This document shows, one piece after another, positions 1 through 5,803 of a stretch of DNA of 5,929 nucleotides. Source of the stretch: Flavobacteriales bacterium (GTDB lineage: Bacteria > Bacteroidota > Bacteroidia > Flavobacteriales_D > Parvicellaceae); NCBI GenBank assembly GCA_027047735.1, contig JALTUD010000320.1, forward strand, positions 1 to 5,929. Direction: 5' to 3'. Within the stretch, counting starts at the first letter, position 1; each line of letters begins with the position of its first letter. The position numbers were made by a program, and so were the translations under genes. Below the pieces are notes generated by a model, which made no database searches, was not told where the DNA came from, and was given only the letters and a program-made list of their open reading frames with translations.

Positions 1-1449
1 GATTTGAGAAATGAAGCGTTTAGAAAACTAATCTACTCCCCTATTTCTTTTTTTGACAAGAATAAAACAGGAGAATTGACCAGTAGAATCGCCACAGATG
101 TAAGTCTGTTACAAGAAATGTTGACGACTACTTTAGCCGAATTTATCCGTCAATGGGTAACTATTATCGTATCGATTGCCGTCATTGCTTACACTTCGGT
201 CAAACTTTCGGTTATCATGCTTTCCATTGTTCCCGTGGTGCTTATTTTGGTTATTATTTTCGGAAAAGCAATTAAAAAATTATCCAAACAATCACAAGAC
301 GCTGCTGCGGAATCCAACTCTGTTTTAAGTGAAGCCTTAACCGGAATAAAAGTCGTAAAAGCCTTTGCTAACGAACAGTTTGAAATATTTCGCTATAAAA
401 AATCAACCGAAGAAATCAAAGACCTGTCAATTAAGGGAGCGGTTTGGCGTGGGTTATTTGCTTCATTTATCATTATTGGCTTATTTGGTTCAGTAAGTAT
501 TGTCATTTGGCAGGGGATGGTCATGGTCAATTTGGGGGAATTACAAATGTCCGAATTTATCCGATTTATATTCTTTACCGTATTTTTAGGGGCTTCCTTT
601 GGAGGTGTTGGTGCTATGTTTGGAACCATACAAAAATCAATAGGAGCAACCGAACGCTTAATGGATTTGATGGAGCAAACAACTGAACCTTTCAAACAAG
701 GTAAAACAGCTCAATTAAAAGGTAAAGTAGATTTTCAAAATGTATGGTTTCATTATGAAACCCGACCGGATGTTCAAGTATTAAAAAATATTAACTTAGA
801 AGTTCAATCCGGCGAAAGCGTTGCTTTGGTAGGTCCTTCAGGAGCAGGTAAATCCACCTTTGCCTCTCTATTACTACGTTTTTACGAACCAACGAAAGGT
901 GCTATCTTATTTGACAATGTCAACGGTAAAGAATTTGACCTAACCTCTCTACGTTCCAATATGGCTATTGTTCCGCAAGAAGTTATTCTTTTCGCAGGAA
1001 CAATCAAAGAAAATATAGCTTACGGAAAACCGGAAGCTACGGAACAAGAAATCACAGAAGCTGCACAAAAAGCGAATGCTATGGAGTTCATCCAAAATTT
1101 TCCGGACGGATTAGGGACTATGGTAGGCGACAGAGGAGTGCAACTTTCCGGCGGTCAAAAACAAAGAATAGCCATAGCACGTGCTGTACTAAAAAACCCT
1201 AAAATATTAATTCTTGACGAAGCAACCAGTTCGTTAGATTCCGAATCGGAAAAATTGGTTCAAGATGCCTTGGATAAACTGATGCAGGGAAGAACAACCT
1301 TTGTCATCGCCCACCGCTTATCGACCATTAAAAATGCCGATAAAATTGTGGTCTTGGAAAAAGGAGAAATTGTAGAAACAGGAACACACCAAGAACTAAT
1401 CGAAAATGAAGGTATGTATGCTAAATTGTGTGCTATTCAATTTGGATAA
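1..1449 (+). CDS. MsbA-like ABC exporter, permease fused to ATPase (5' partial)
   Basis: This is an inner-membrane half-transporter expected to dimerise and export a hydrophobic substrate such as a lipid or drug; the substrate cannot be read from sequence. The frame is open from base 1, and the first residues (DLRNEAFRKL, then SFFD and TGELTSR) match the cytoplasmic loop after TM2 of type IV exporters. The gene therefore starts upstream, roughly 100-120 residues are missing, and the TTG at base 4 is not a start. In the 482 visible residues, hydrophobic segments lie near 50-66, 69-88, 151-172 and 185-205 (TM3-TM6). The nucleotide-binding domain follows, with Walker A GPSGAGKST (278-286, bases 832-858), Q-loop Gln (base 976), signature LSGGQ (bases 1144-1158), Walker B ILILDE (bases 1204-1221), D-loop SSLD and switch His438 (base 1312). 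All catalytic motifs are intact. It converges on the binding-protein gene downstream, so it is not in an operon with it. Confidence 0.93.
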   Translation, partial: DLRNEAFRKLIYSPISFFDKNKTGELTSRIATDVSLLQEMLTTTLAEFIRQWVTIIVSIAVIAYTSVKLSVIMLSIVPVVLILVIIFGKAIKKLSKQSQDAAAESNSVLSEALTGIKVVKAFANEQFEIFRYKKSTEEIKDLSIKGAVWRGLFASFIIIGLFGSVSIVIWQGMVMVNLGELQMSEFIRFIFFTVFLGASFGGVGAMFGTIQKSIGATERLMDLMEQTTEPFKQGKTAQLKGKVDFQNVWFHYETRPDVQVLKNINLEVQSGESVALVGPSGAGKSTFASLLLRFYEPTKGAILFDNVNGKEFDLTSLRSNMAIVPQEVILFAGTIKENIAYGKPEATEQEITEAAQKANAMEFIQNFPDGLGTMVGDRGVQLSGGQKQRIAIARAVLKNPKILILDEATSSLDSESEKLVQDALDKLMQGRTTFVIAHRLSTIKNADKIVVLEKGEIVETGTHQELIENEGMYAKLCAIQFG

Positions 1450-1451
1450 TC

Positions 1452-1477
1452 ATACCATTTAAACATTGAAATGGTAT
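1452..1477. terminator. Candidate bidirectional terminator hairpin
   Basis: A perfect 9-bp inverted repeat, ATACCATTT (1452-1460) and AAATGGTAT (1469-1477), has an 8-base loop and sits between the convergent exporter and binding-protein genes. Its right arm ends on the last base of the minus-strand gene's TGA stop codon. Position suggests it terminates both transcripts. The stem is AT-rich, though, and neither side has a proper T-tract, so termination is an inference from location. Confidence 0.45.
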
Positions 1478-3120
1478 CACTCATTCATTTCTACCTTAAC
1501 CTCTTTCAAAGAAAGCATATTTAAAGCATTACTTTTTAACCCTTGTACATTCTTTTTAATGAAGCGTAAAGTTTCAGCATAGAAAAGAGGAATTACCGGT
1601 GCTTCATCATGAATTATTTGATTCATTTTCTTATACAAATTCATTCTCGAATCAAAGTCTTTTTCCCGCAAAGCTATTTCATAAAGAGCATCGTACTCCG
1701 GGTTGGAAAAGTGCGTATAATTAGAACCGTGTTCCGGATAAAAATTCTTACTGTAAAACAATTGAAAATAATTTATCGCATCAGGATAATCAGCTATCCA
1801 AGATTTCCTGTAAAACTGAGCTTCAAATTGAGCAATTCTTTGGTTGATAGCACCAACCGGACTAACATCTACTTTTATCTCTATTCCTACTTTGGCTAAT
1901 TCCCTTTGTAAATATTCGCACATTGTACGATATTCTGCTGTTGCCGAAAGTGTAATCCCCGTAAGCGGATGCTCTGAATCAAATCCTGCTTCACTGAGCA
2001 ATTCAACCGCCTTTTGTGGATTATATCCAAACCCATCAATAGCATATTTATCAAAAAAAGGCATTCCTTTCGGAACAAATCCTTTTGTAGCAGGAGTACC
2101 GATATTATTCCTCAAATAACGAATCATCTCATTTCTATTCAAGGCATAACCAATAGCTTGACGAACTCTTTTATCCTTCAAAGGAGATTGCTGGATTTCC
2201 TTATCCACCAAAACACCTAAATATTCAGTATTCAGCCAGTCATTTTTCAACAATTTAAAATCTTTTTGCAACGAATTTACCAACTCGCCCTCTTCCGTTA
2301 ACAACTCATCTTTATCTTGTTCATTGATACCGGAAATCATCTCTAAATTCCCAGTTTTAAATTTCACAAATTCCTGATGCTTATCTTTAAGAAAATAAAC
2401 CGATACCGCATCCAAATATGGAAGTCGTACCCCATTTTCGTCCACCTCGAAATAATTAGGATTTTTAGCTAGTATCATTTTCACATCTTTCTTCCATCGC
2501 TTCAAATAAAAAGCTCCCGTCCCAATGGGATGTTGCCCGAAATTATCGCCGTAATACTCAACAACTTCATGCGGAACAACCTTACAATACGGCAAAGACA
2601 ACTGAAAAATAAACGAAGGCTGAGGCTCTTTCATCCGTACAACCAAAGTAAACTCATCCTTTGCTTCTATTCCCTTAATCGTTTTAGAATTCGATGCTAC
2701 ATTCTGAAAAATATATTTACCGGGAGATGCGGTAACCGGATCAATAATCCGAAGAAAAGAATATACAAAGTCCGTTGCTGTTACTCTTTTTGTCTTTTCC
2801 TCACCAAAACGTTCACTTTGGTTAAAGTAAACATCATCTCTAAGAAAAAAAGTATAAGTCAAACCATCTTCACTTACTTCCCAAGATTTTGCAATAGCCG
2901 GTACAACCCGCATGTCCTCATCAAGAGAAACCAGACCATTATAAAGTTGTTCCACCACCAAAAAATCTTCAAATCTCCTTACATAAGCCGGATCTAAAGT
3001 CGTTATCCCCGCAGATTCATTGTATCGAAATACAGTCTTCTCCTGTTCTTTACGTCTATCTTCTTTTAGCGAACAAGCATAAAAAAACAGAATAGAAAAA
3101 GCAAAAAATAAAAAACGCAT
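1477..3120 (-). CDS. Family-5 (oligopeptide/dipeptide-type) ABC solute-binding lipoprotein
   Basis: This is a lipid-anchored extracytoplasmic binding protein of the SBP_bac_5 family (OppA/DppA/NikA type), which normally delivers peptides or similar ligands to an ABC importer. The 547-residue length is typical. The N-terminus has one Arg, a hydrophobic run and FFYAC, giving a degenerate lipobox with Cys16 as the lipidated residue. The mature tail starts CSLKEDRRKE. Family landmarks follow in order: TLDPAY (41-46), the N-terminal signature around AIAKSWEVSEDGLTY (75-89), PIGTGAFYLKRW (198-209), DKRVRQAIGYALNR (316-329), WIADYPDAINYF (441-452) and HDEAPVIPLFY (504-514). It lies 6 bases after the bshB1 stop on the same strand, so it is very probably cotranscribed with it. 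No importer permease or ATPase of the Opp/Dpp type is in the window; the neighbouring ABC gene is an exporter on the other strand. The ligand is unknown. Confidence 0.9.
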   Translation of the reverse strand: MRFLFFAFSILFFYACSLKEDRRKEQEKTVFRYNESAGITTLDPAYVRRFEDFLVVEQLYNGLVSLDEDMRVVPAIAKSWEVSEDGLTYTFFLRDDVYFNQSERFGEEKTKRVTATDFVYSFLRIIDPVTASPGKYIFQNVASNSKTIKGIEAKDEFTLVVRMKEPQPSFIFQLSLPYCKVVPHEVVEYYGDNFGQHPIGTGAFYLKRWKKDVKMILAKNPNYFEVDENGVRLPYLDAVSVYFLKDKHQEFVKFKTGNLEMISGINEQDKDELLTEEGELVNSLQKDFKLLKNDWLNTEYLGVLVDKEIQQSPLKDKRVRQAIGYALNRNEMIRYLRNNIGTPATKGFVPKGMPFFDKYAIDGFGYNPQKAVELLSEAGFDSEHPLTGITLSATAEYRTMCEYLQRELAKVGIEIKVDVSPVGAINQRIAQFEAQFYRKSWIADYPDAINYFQLFYSKNFYPEHGSNYTHFSNPEYDALYEIALREKDFDSRMNLYKKMNQIIHDEAPVIPLFYAETLRFIKKNVQGLKSNALNMLSLKEVKVEMNE

Positions 3121-3126
3121 AAAAAA

Positions 3127-3846
3127 TTAATCTAAATCAAAAAAATCATGAACTCCAACAGGTCGTTCAACCGTAAACCCCTCAGCATATCGAACACCGA
3201 TAATTCTTCCCAAAACAGAAGCCTTTGCTTTTATAAATTCCAAAAATTCGGGAGAAGAAATCGGTGTTTGAACACTATTATCCTCCTCTGACGAATAAAA
3301 CTGCGTTTTGTACGCCAAAACAGCACTCATTTTCACCTCAAAATAATCTGAAATATCAACCACAATATCGGGCGTTACCCAATTATCCTGCACATACCTG
3401 TACACACTCTTCGGACGCCAATGCTCTTGTTCTTTTCCCTTGTTAAAAGTCTTAATTTTCAGCAAACCGGAAAGAAAACAAGCTCTAGCTACCAAATCTC
3501 CCCCTCTAGAATGGTCAGGATGCCTATCACTCACTGCATTGCAAAAAACAATCTCAGGACGATATTTACGAATCATCTCAATCACCCGCAACAAATTCTC
3601 TTGATTCACCTCGAAAAAACCATCTCCTAAATTTAAATTCTCTCTAAACTCCACCCCAAGCAATTCCGAAGCCACACCCGCCTCCGTAAAACGAGTTTGA
3701 GCCGTACCTCTACTCCCCAATTCCCCTTGAGTCAAGTCAACAATACCAACCTTATACCCTTTATCAATATGCTTGAGCAACGTACCCGAAGCCGAAAGTT
3801 CTACATCATCAGGATGAGCACCAAAAGCTAAAATATCTATTTTCAT
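3127..3846 (-). CDS. bshB1: Bacillithiol biosynthesis deacetylase BshB1
   Basis: This is a zinc-dependent cytoplasmic LmbE/PIG-L-family deacetylase. The family member it matches removes acetate from N-acetylglucosaminyl-malate to give glucosaminyl-malate, the second step of bacillithiol synthesis between BshA and BshC. The 239-residue protein opens MKIDILAFGAHPDDVEL. His11, Asp14 and His112 (in HPDH, 109-112) fit the zinc ligands, and Asp13 fits the general base, of characterised BshB-type enzymes. BshB1-like features include VDLTQGELGSRGT (36-48), LNLGDGFF (71-78) and the C-terminal VGVHDFFDLD. I chose the ATG at 3846 because the family starts MK(I/V)D; a frame extension to a TTG at 3861 would add five residues (MYFSR) with no family support. 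It is the first gene of a two-gene minus-strand unit with the binding lipoprotein and is divergent from rlmB. Distinction from the broader BshB2/LmbE group rests on motif memory. Confidence 0.9.
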   Translation of the reverse strand: MKIDILAFGAHPDDVELSASGTLLKHIDKGYKVGIVDLTQGELGSRGTAQTRFTEAGVASELLGVEFRENLNLGDGFFEVNQENLLRVIEMIRKYRPEIVFCNAVSDRHPDHSRGGDLVARACFLSGLLKIKTFNKGKEQEHWRPKSVYRYVQDNWVTPDIVVDISDYFEVKMSAVLAYKTQFYSSEEDNSVQTPISSPEFLEFIKAKASVLGRIIGVRYAEGFTVERPVGVHDFFDLD

Positions 3847-3903
3847 ACGGCTAAAATACAAATAAAAGTAAAGTCAAAGCAATAGATTAACGATAGGTAT
3901 TCT

Positions 3904-3911
3904 TACCTTCG
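3904..3911 (+). promoter_or_regulatory. Candidate -7 box for rlmB (TACCTTCG)
   Basis: TACCTTCG lies 16 bases before the rlmB ATG in the 81-bp divergent region (3847-3927). It resembles the Bacteroidota -7 consensus TAnnTTTG with one change, and the identical octamer recurs at 5716-5723 ahead of another start. I find no TTG at the expected -33 spacing. If real, the 5' leader would be only about ten bases. No good promoter match is visible for the divergent bshB1 gene. Confidence 0.45.
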
Positions 3912-3927
3912 TAAAAAAGTAACCAAA

Positions 3928-4686
3928 ATGCATCCACAAGAAAAAAAGAAAGAAAACGATTTTGTCTTTGGTATAAGAGCCATTATAGAAGCCATAGAAG
4001 CCAACAAAACCATCAACAAAATACTCTTACAATCAGGTGTGAAAGGCGGATTAATGACCGAATTAAAAGACGCACTCAAAGGCAAAAAAATAACCACTCA
4101 AGTTGTACCTTTACAAAAACTCAACCGGATTACCCGCAAAAACCACCAAGGAGCAATCGCGTTTATTTCCCCCGTAGAATACCAACCGCTCGACCAAATT
4201 ATCCCCAATATTTATGACAAAGGAGAAGAACCCTTTCTCTACATTCTCGACCGCGTAACCGATGTGCGTAACCTAGGTTCAATCGCCCGAAGTGCCGAGT
4301 GTAACGGAGTACACGCTATTATCATCCCCTCACGCGGTTCAGCACTAGTTACAGCCGACGCCGTAAAAACCTCAGCAGGAGCCCTCCACAAAATCCCCGT
4401 CTGCATCGAACACAATCTCAAAGAAACCATACAATATCTTAAAGATTACGGCATAAAAATAGTAGGTTGCACCGAAAAGACCGAAAATCTATTGCCTCAA
4501 ACCGACCTAAAAGGAGCCGTAGCCATCATCATGGGAAGCGAAGAAAACGGAATATCCGGAGAATACCTAAAAATGTGCGACACTCGCGTAAAAATCCCAA
4601 TGTTCGGCACCATAGAATCCCTAAACGTAGCCGTATCCGCATCCATCGTAATGTACGAAGTCAACCGACAAAGACATTTTGAATAA
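3928..4686 (+). CDS. rlmB: 23S rRNA (guanosine-2'-O-)-methyltransferase, RlmB type
   Basis: This is a cytoplasmic SAM-dependent SpoU/TrmH (SPOUT) methyltransferase. RlmB methylates the 2'-OH of G2251 (E. coli numbering) in the peptidyl-transferase P-loop of 23S rRNA. The 252-residue protein has the N-terminal RNA-binding domain (about 11-80, starting FVFGIRAIIEAIE). It is followed by the knotted catalytic domain: motif 1 LDRVTDVRNLGSIARSAE (107-124, with Asn115, Arg121 and Glu124), motif 2 IMGSEENGIS (201-210) and motif 3 IPMFGTIESLNVAVSASI (223-240, with Asn233). All are intact and the length is normal. It starts at an ATG without a clear Shine-Dalgarno sequence. It is transcribed away from bshB1, and a 374-bp non-coding stretch separates it from sanA, so it is probably monocistronic. 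The 3' half is rich in C-ending codons and reaches 50-55% GC in individual 60-base rows. Target assignment rests on family resemblance; another TrmH-family site is possible. Confidence 0.88.
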   Translation: MHPQEKKKENDFVFGIRAIIEAIEANKTINKILLQSGVKGGLMTELKDALKGKKITTQVVPLQKLNRITRKNHQGAIAFISPVEYQPLDQIIPNIYDKGEEPFLYILDRVTDVRNLGSIARSAECNGVHAIIIPSRGSALVTADAVKTSAGALHKIPVCIEHNLKETIQYLKDYGIKIVGCTEKTENLLPQTDLKGAVAIIMGSEENGISGEYLKMCDTRVKIPMFGTIESLNVAVSASIVMYEVNRQRHFE

Positions 4687-4715
4687 AATAATTTGGGCGT
4701 TCCCATTACAGCATA

Positions 4716-4748
4716 AAAAAGCAGTTTCGTTGCACTACACTACTTTTT
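4716..4748 (+). terminator. Possible rlmB terminator hairpin within the repeat
   Basis: AAAAAG-C-AGT (4716-4725) faces ACT-A-CTTTTT (4739-4748), giving nine pairs with one C/A mismatch and a 13-base loop. It lies about 30 bases after the rlmB stop, and the right arm is itself a T-run. That geometry could end rlmB transcription, but the T-run is part of the stem rather than following it, so the role is tentative. Confidence 0.3.
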
Positions 4749-4778
4749 AACGCCGTAATGGTCGGGCTATCACTACTC

Positions 4779-4818
4779 ACTCTTTTGTGTTGCATAAGTG
4801 CAACAACACAAAAGGAGT
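4779..4818 (+). repeat. Long hairpin (CTTTTGTGTTG / CAACACAAAAG)
   Basis: An 11-bp perfect stem pairs 4782-4792 with 4804-4814. It is extended outward by three pairs (4779-4781 with 4816-4818) across one bulged G. The loop holds a competing TTGCA/TGCAA pairing (4790-4794 with 4799-4803), which would give a longer stem with a 3-base bulge. It forms the centre of the right half of the repeat-like element. No T-tract follows, so a terminator function is not favoured. Confidence 0.7.
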
Positions 4819-4857
4819 TCAAACACGCCGTTCTATCCCTAACGCAGTTGAGATAAG

Positions 4858-4908
4858 TGCAAAGAAAATGGAATTTAGTATTCTTAGACGATGAATATTT
4901 TCTTTGCA
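4858..4908 (+). repeat. 12-bp perfect inverted repeat
   Basis: TGCAAAGAAAAT (4858-4869) is the exact reverse complement of ATTTTCTTTGCA (4897-4908), with 27 bases between. The loop contains GAAT/ATTC pairs that can form a small inner hairpin. The right arm also overlaps a second structure, in which ATTTTC (4897-4902) and CATAGC (4907-4912) pair with GCTATG (4917-4922) and GAAAAT (4923-4928). The two folds are therefore mutually exclusive. The role is unknown. Confidence 0.75.
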
Positions 4909-4935
4909 TAGCCCCAGCTATGGAAAATAATTTTG
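4904..4935 (+). promoter_or_regulatory. Candidate promoter for sanA (TTG-N21-TAATTTTG)
   Basis: TTG (4904-4906) and TAATTTTG (4928-4935) are separated by 21 bases. This matches the flavobacterial consensus TTG-N17-23-TAnnTTTG exactly. The spacer contains the palindrome CATAGC-CCCA-GCTATG (4907-4922), a position where an operator could lie. Transcription would begin near 4942 and leave a leader of about 120 bases before sanA, containing the 4982-5007 hairpin. Such short consensus matches occur by chance in AT-rich DNA. Confidence 0.45.
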
Positions 4936-4981
4936 AAGATGGATAAGAAAAATAAAAACGCTTTATACGTCTATTTTGCTC

Positions 4982-5007
4982 GTGTTAGGGATATCAATCC
5001 CTAACGC
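4982..5007 (+). repeat. Hairpin formed by two opposed GTTAGGGAT / ATCCCTAAC motifs
   Basis: GTTAGGGAT (4984-4992) and ATCCCTAAC (4997-5005) form a perfect 9-bp stem with a 4-base loop. A T/G wobble and a G/C pair extend it to 4982 and 5007. The right arm plus the next base repeats the 12-base ATCCCTAACGCA found at 4835-4846. It is followed by an A-rich rather than T-rich run, so it is not an intrinsic terminator on the plus strand. It lies in the likely sanA leader. Confidence 0.7.
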
Positions 5008-5060
5008 AAAAAGAAAAACATAAAGAATATAAATTAAGTTGTAAATTAAATAGTTTAACA

Positions 5061-5684
5061 ATGCGGAATAAAATAATATTGCTTCTCTTACTAATTATTG
5101 CTTCGATATACATTGCAAACCGAATTGTAGTTTCAAATGCACAAAATAAAACTTTTTATAATGTTGAAGATATATCACCTACCAAAGTAGGCTTATTGCT
5201 TGGCACAGGAAAATACAACAAAAAAGGGTATATCAATCAATATTATAAAAACCGAATCACAGCAACTGTAGAACTTTACAAACAAGGAAAAATTGCCTAT
5301 ATACTAATTTCAGGAGACAATGGCAGAAAAGGATATAACGAACCCGAAGAAATGAAAAAAGACCTTATAAAACAAGGAATACCGAAAAATAAAATTTATT
5401 TAGACTATGCCGGATTCAGAACTCTTGATTCTATAATAAGAGCAAAAAAAATCTTCGGTCAAAAAAAATTAATTGTTATCTCTCAAAAATTTCATAATGA
5501 AAGAGCAATTTACATAGGAGAATATTACGGAATGAACATTATCGGATTTAATGCAAAAGACGTAAACAATAACTTCGGATTAAAAACAAAAATAAGAGAA
5601 AAACTTGCTCGTGTAAAAATGATTATTGACCTACTCATAGGAAAAGAACCAAAATATTTAGGTGATAAAATTGAAATAAAATAA
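5061..5684 (+). CDS. sanA: SanA-like membrane-anchored DUF218/YdcF family protein
   Basis: SanA-type proteins are single-pass inner-membrane proteins linked in enterobacteria to the envelope permeability barrier (vancomycin exclusion at high temperature); the biochemical activity is unresolved. The 207-residue protein has one N-terminal membrane anchor (about 4-20) and then the DUF218 domain. Conserved blocks are VGLLLGTGKY (43-52), ISGDNG (83-88), YNEPEEMK (92-99), LDYAGFRTLDS (114-124) and SQKFHNERA (141-149), with a basic C-terminal KLARVKMIIDLLIG segment (181-194). All hallmark blocks are present, and it is slightly shorter than E. coli SanA. The ATG at 5061 places the anchor correctly. 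It has no close cotranscribed neighbour upstream. Base use differs from rlmB: sampled 60-base rows here have 15, 21 and 16 G+C, against 33 and 30 in the 3' half of rlmB. This may reflect acquisition or simply different selection. Confidence 0.88.
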   Translation: MRNKIILLLLLIIASIYIANRIVVSNAQNKTFYNVEDISPTKVGLLLGTGKYNKKGYINQYYKNRITATVELYKQGKIAYILISGDNGRKGYNEPEEMKKDLIKQGIPKNKIYLDYAGFRTLDSIIRAKKIFGQKKLIVISQKFHNERAIYIGEYYGMNIIGFNAKDVNNNFGLKTKIREKLARVKMIIDLLIGKEPKYLGDKIEIK

Positions 5685-5715
5685 AAGATTAAAGTAAAAA
5701 TAAAACGTTATTTAT

Positions 5716-5723
5716 TACCTTCG
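5716..5723 (+). promoter_or_regulatory. Candidate -7 box (TACCTTCG) for the right-edge gene
   Basis: TACCTTCG lies in the 119-bp gap after sanA and is identical to the octamer ahead of rlmB at 3904-3911. It is one base off TAnnTTTG. No correctly spaced TTG is seen upstream. The next start codon is about 80 bases downstream, leaving room for a normal leader, so the right-edge gene may have its own promoter rather than read-through from sanA. Confidence 0.4.
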
Positions 5724-5803
5724 ACATTCCAAATTGATTACTCAATTTCAAATCAAAGAATCCCTAATTTAGCAATTACAGCAGATAAAATCACCTTAAT
5801 AAT

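Larger units (their letters stand above)
4695..4846 (+). repeat. Structured repeat-like intergenic element
   Basis: This non-coding module starts at GGGCGTTCCC, 8 bases after the rlmB stop, passes through GGTCGGGCTATC (4760-4771) and ends ATCCCTAACGCA (4835-4846). Inside, CCATTAC (4703-4709) pairs with GTAATGG (4755-4761), enclosing a helix of AAAAAG and AGT against ACT and CTTTTT (4716-4748, one mismatch). A second hairpin occupies 4779-4818. GGGCGTT can alternatively pair with AACGCC at 4749-4754. From memory, the order GGGCGT / TCGGGCTATC / variable hairpin / TATCCCTAACGC resembles a dispersed intergenic repeat common in Bacteroidota genomes. I cannot show copy number from one window. A minus-strand open frame across this block (4706-4909) is explained by the repeat and is not called as a gene. 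Confidence 0.6.

Noticed and set aside
2530..2997. A 155-codon plus-strand open frame opposite the binding-protein gene
   Set aside because: It is antisense to a well-supported gene, has basic low-complexity composition and no recognisable motif.
1..3120. The exporter and the binding protein as parts of one ABC importer
   Set aside because: The ABC gene has exporter architecture (permease fused N-terminal to the ATPase), and the binding protein is convergent to it rather than cotranscribed.
3844..3861. A longer bshB1 start at a TTG (3861)
   Set aside because: The extra residues MYFSR precede the family-typical MKIDILAFGAHPDD, which begins at an ATG.
3851..3882. A bshB1 promoter reading TTG-N21-TATTTTAG on the minus strand
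   Set aside because: The -7 box would end only 4 bases before the ATG, putting the transcription start at or inside the start codon, and the box is a poor match.
4706..4909. A 67-codon minus-strand open frame in the rlmB-sanA gap
   Set aside because: It lies across the hairpin-rich repeat-like DNA, its sequence follows the inverted repeats, and it shows no recognisable domain. Repeats of this kind often leave spurious open frames.
4835..5008. Integron attC-like site suggested by the TAAC / GTTA core-like motifs
   Set aside because: The motifs read CCCTAAC/GTTAGGG rather than RYYYAAC/GTTRRRY, there is no bipartite R''-L''-L'-R' arrangement, and no integrase is in view.
4687..5060. A known riboswitch, tRNA or CRISPR array in the gap
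   Set aside because: No cloverleaf and no evenly spaced direct repeats, and none of the stems matches a riboswitch consensus I know.
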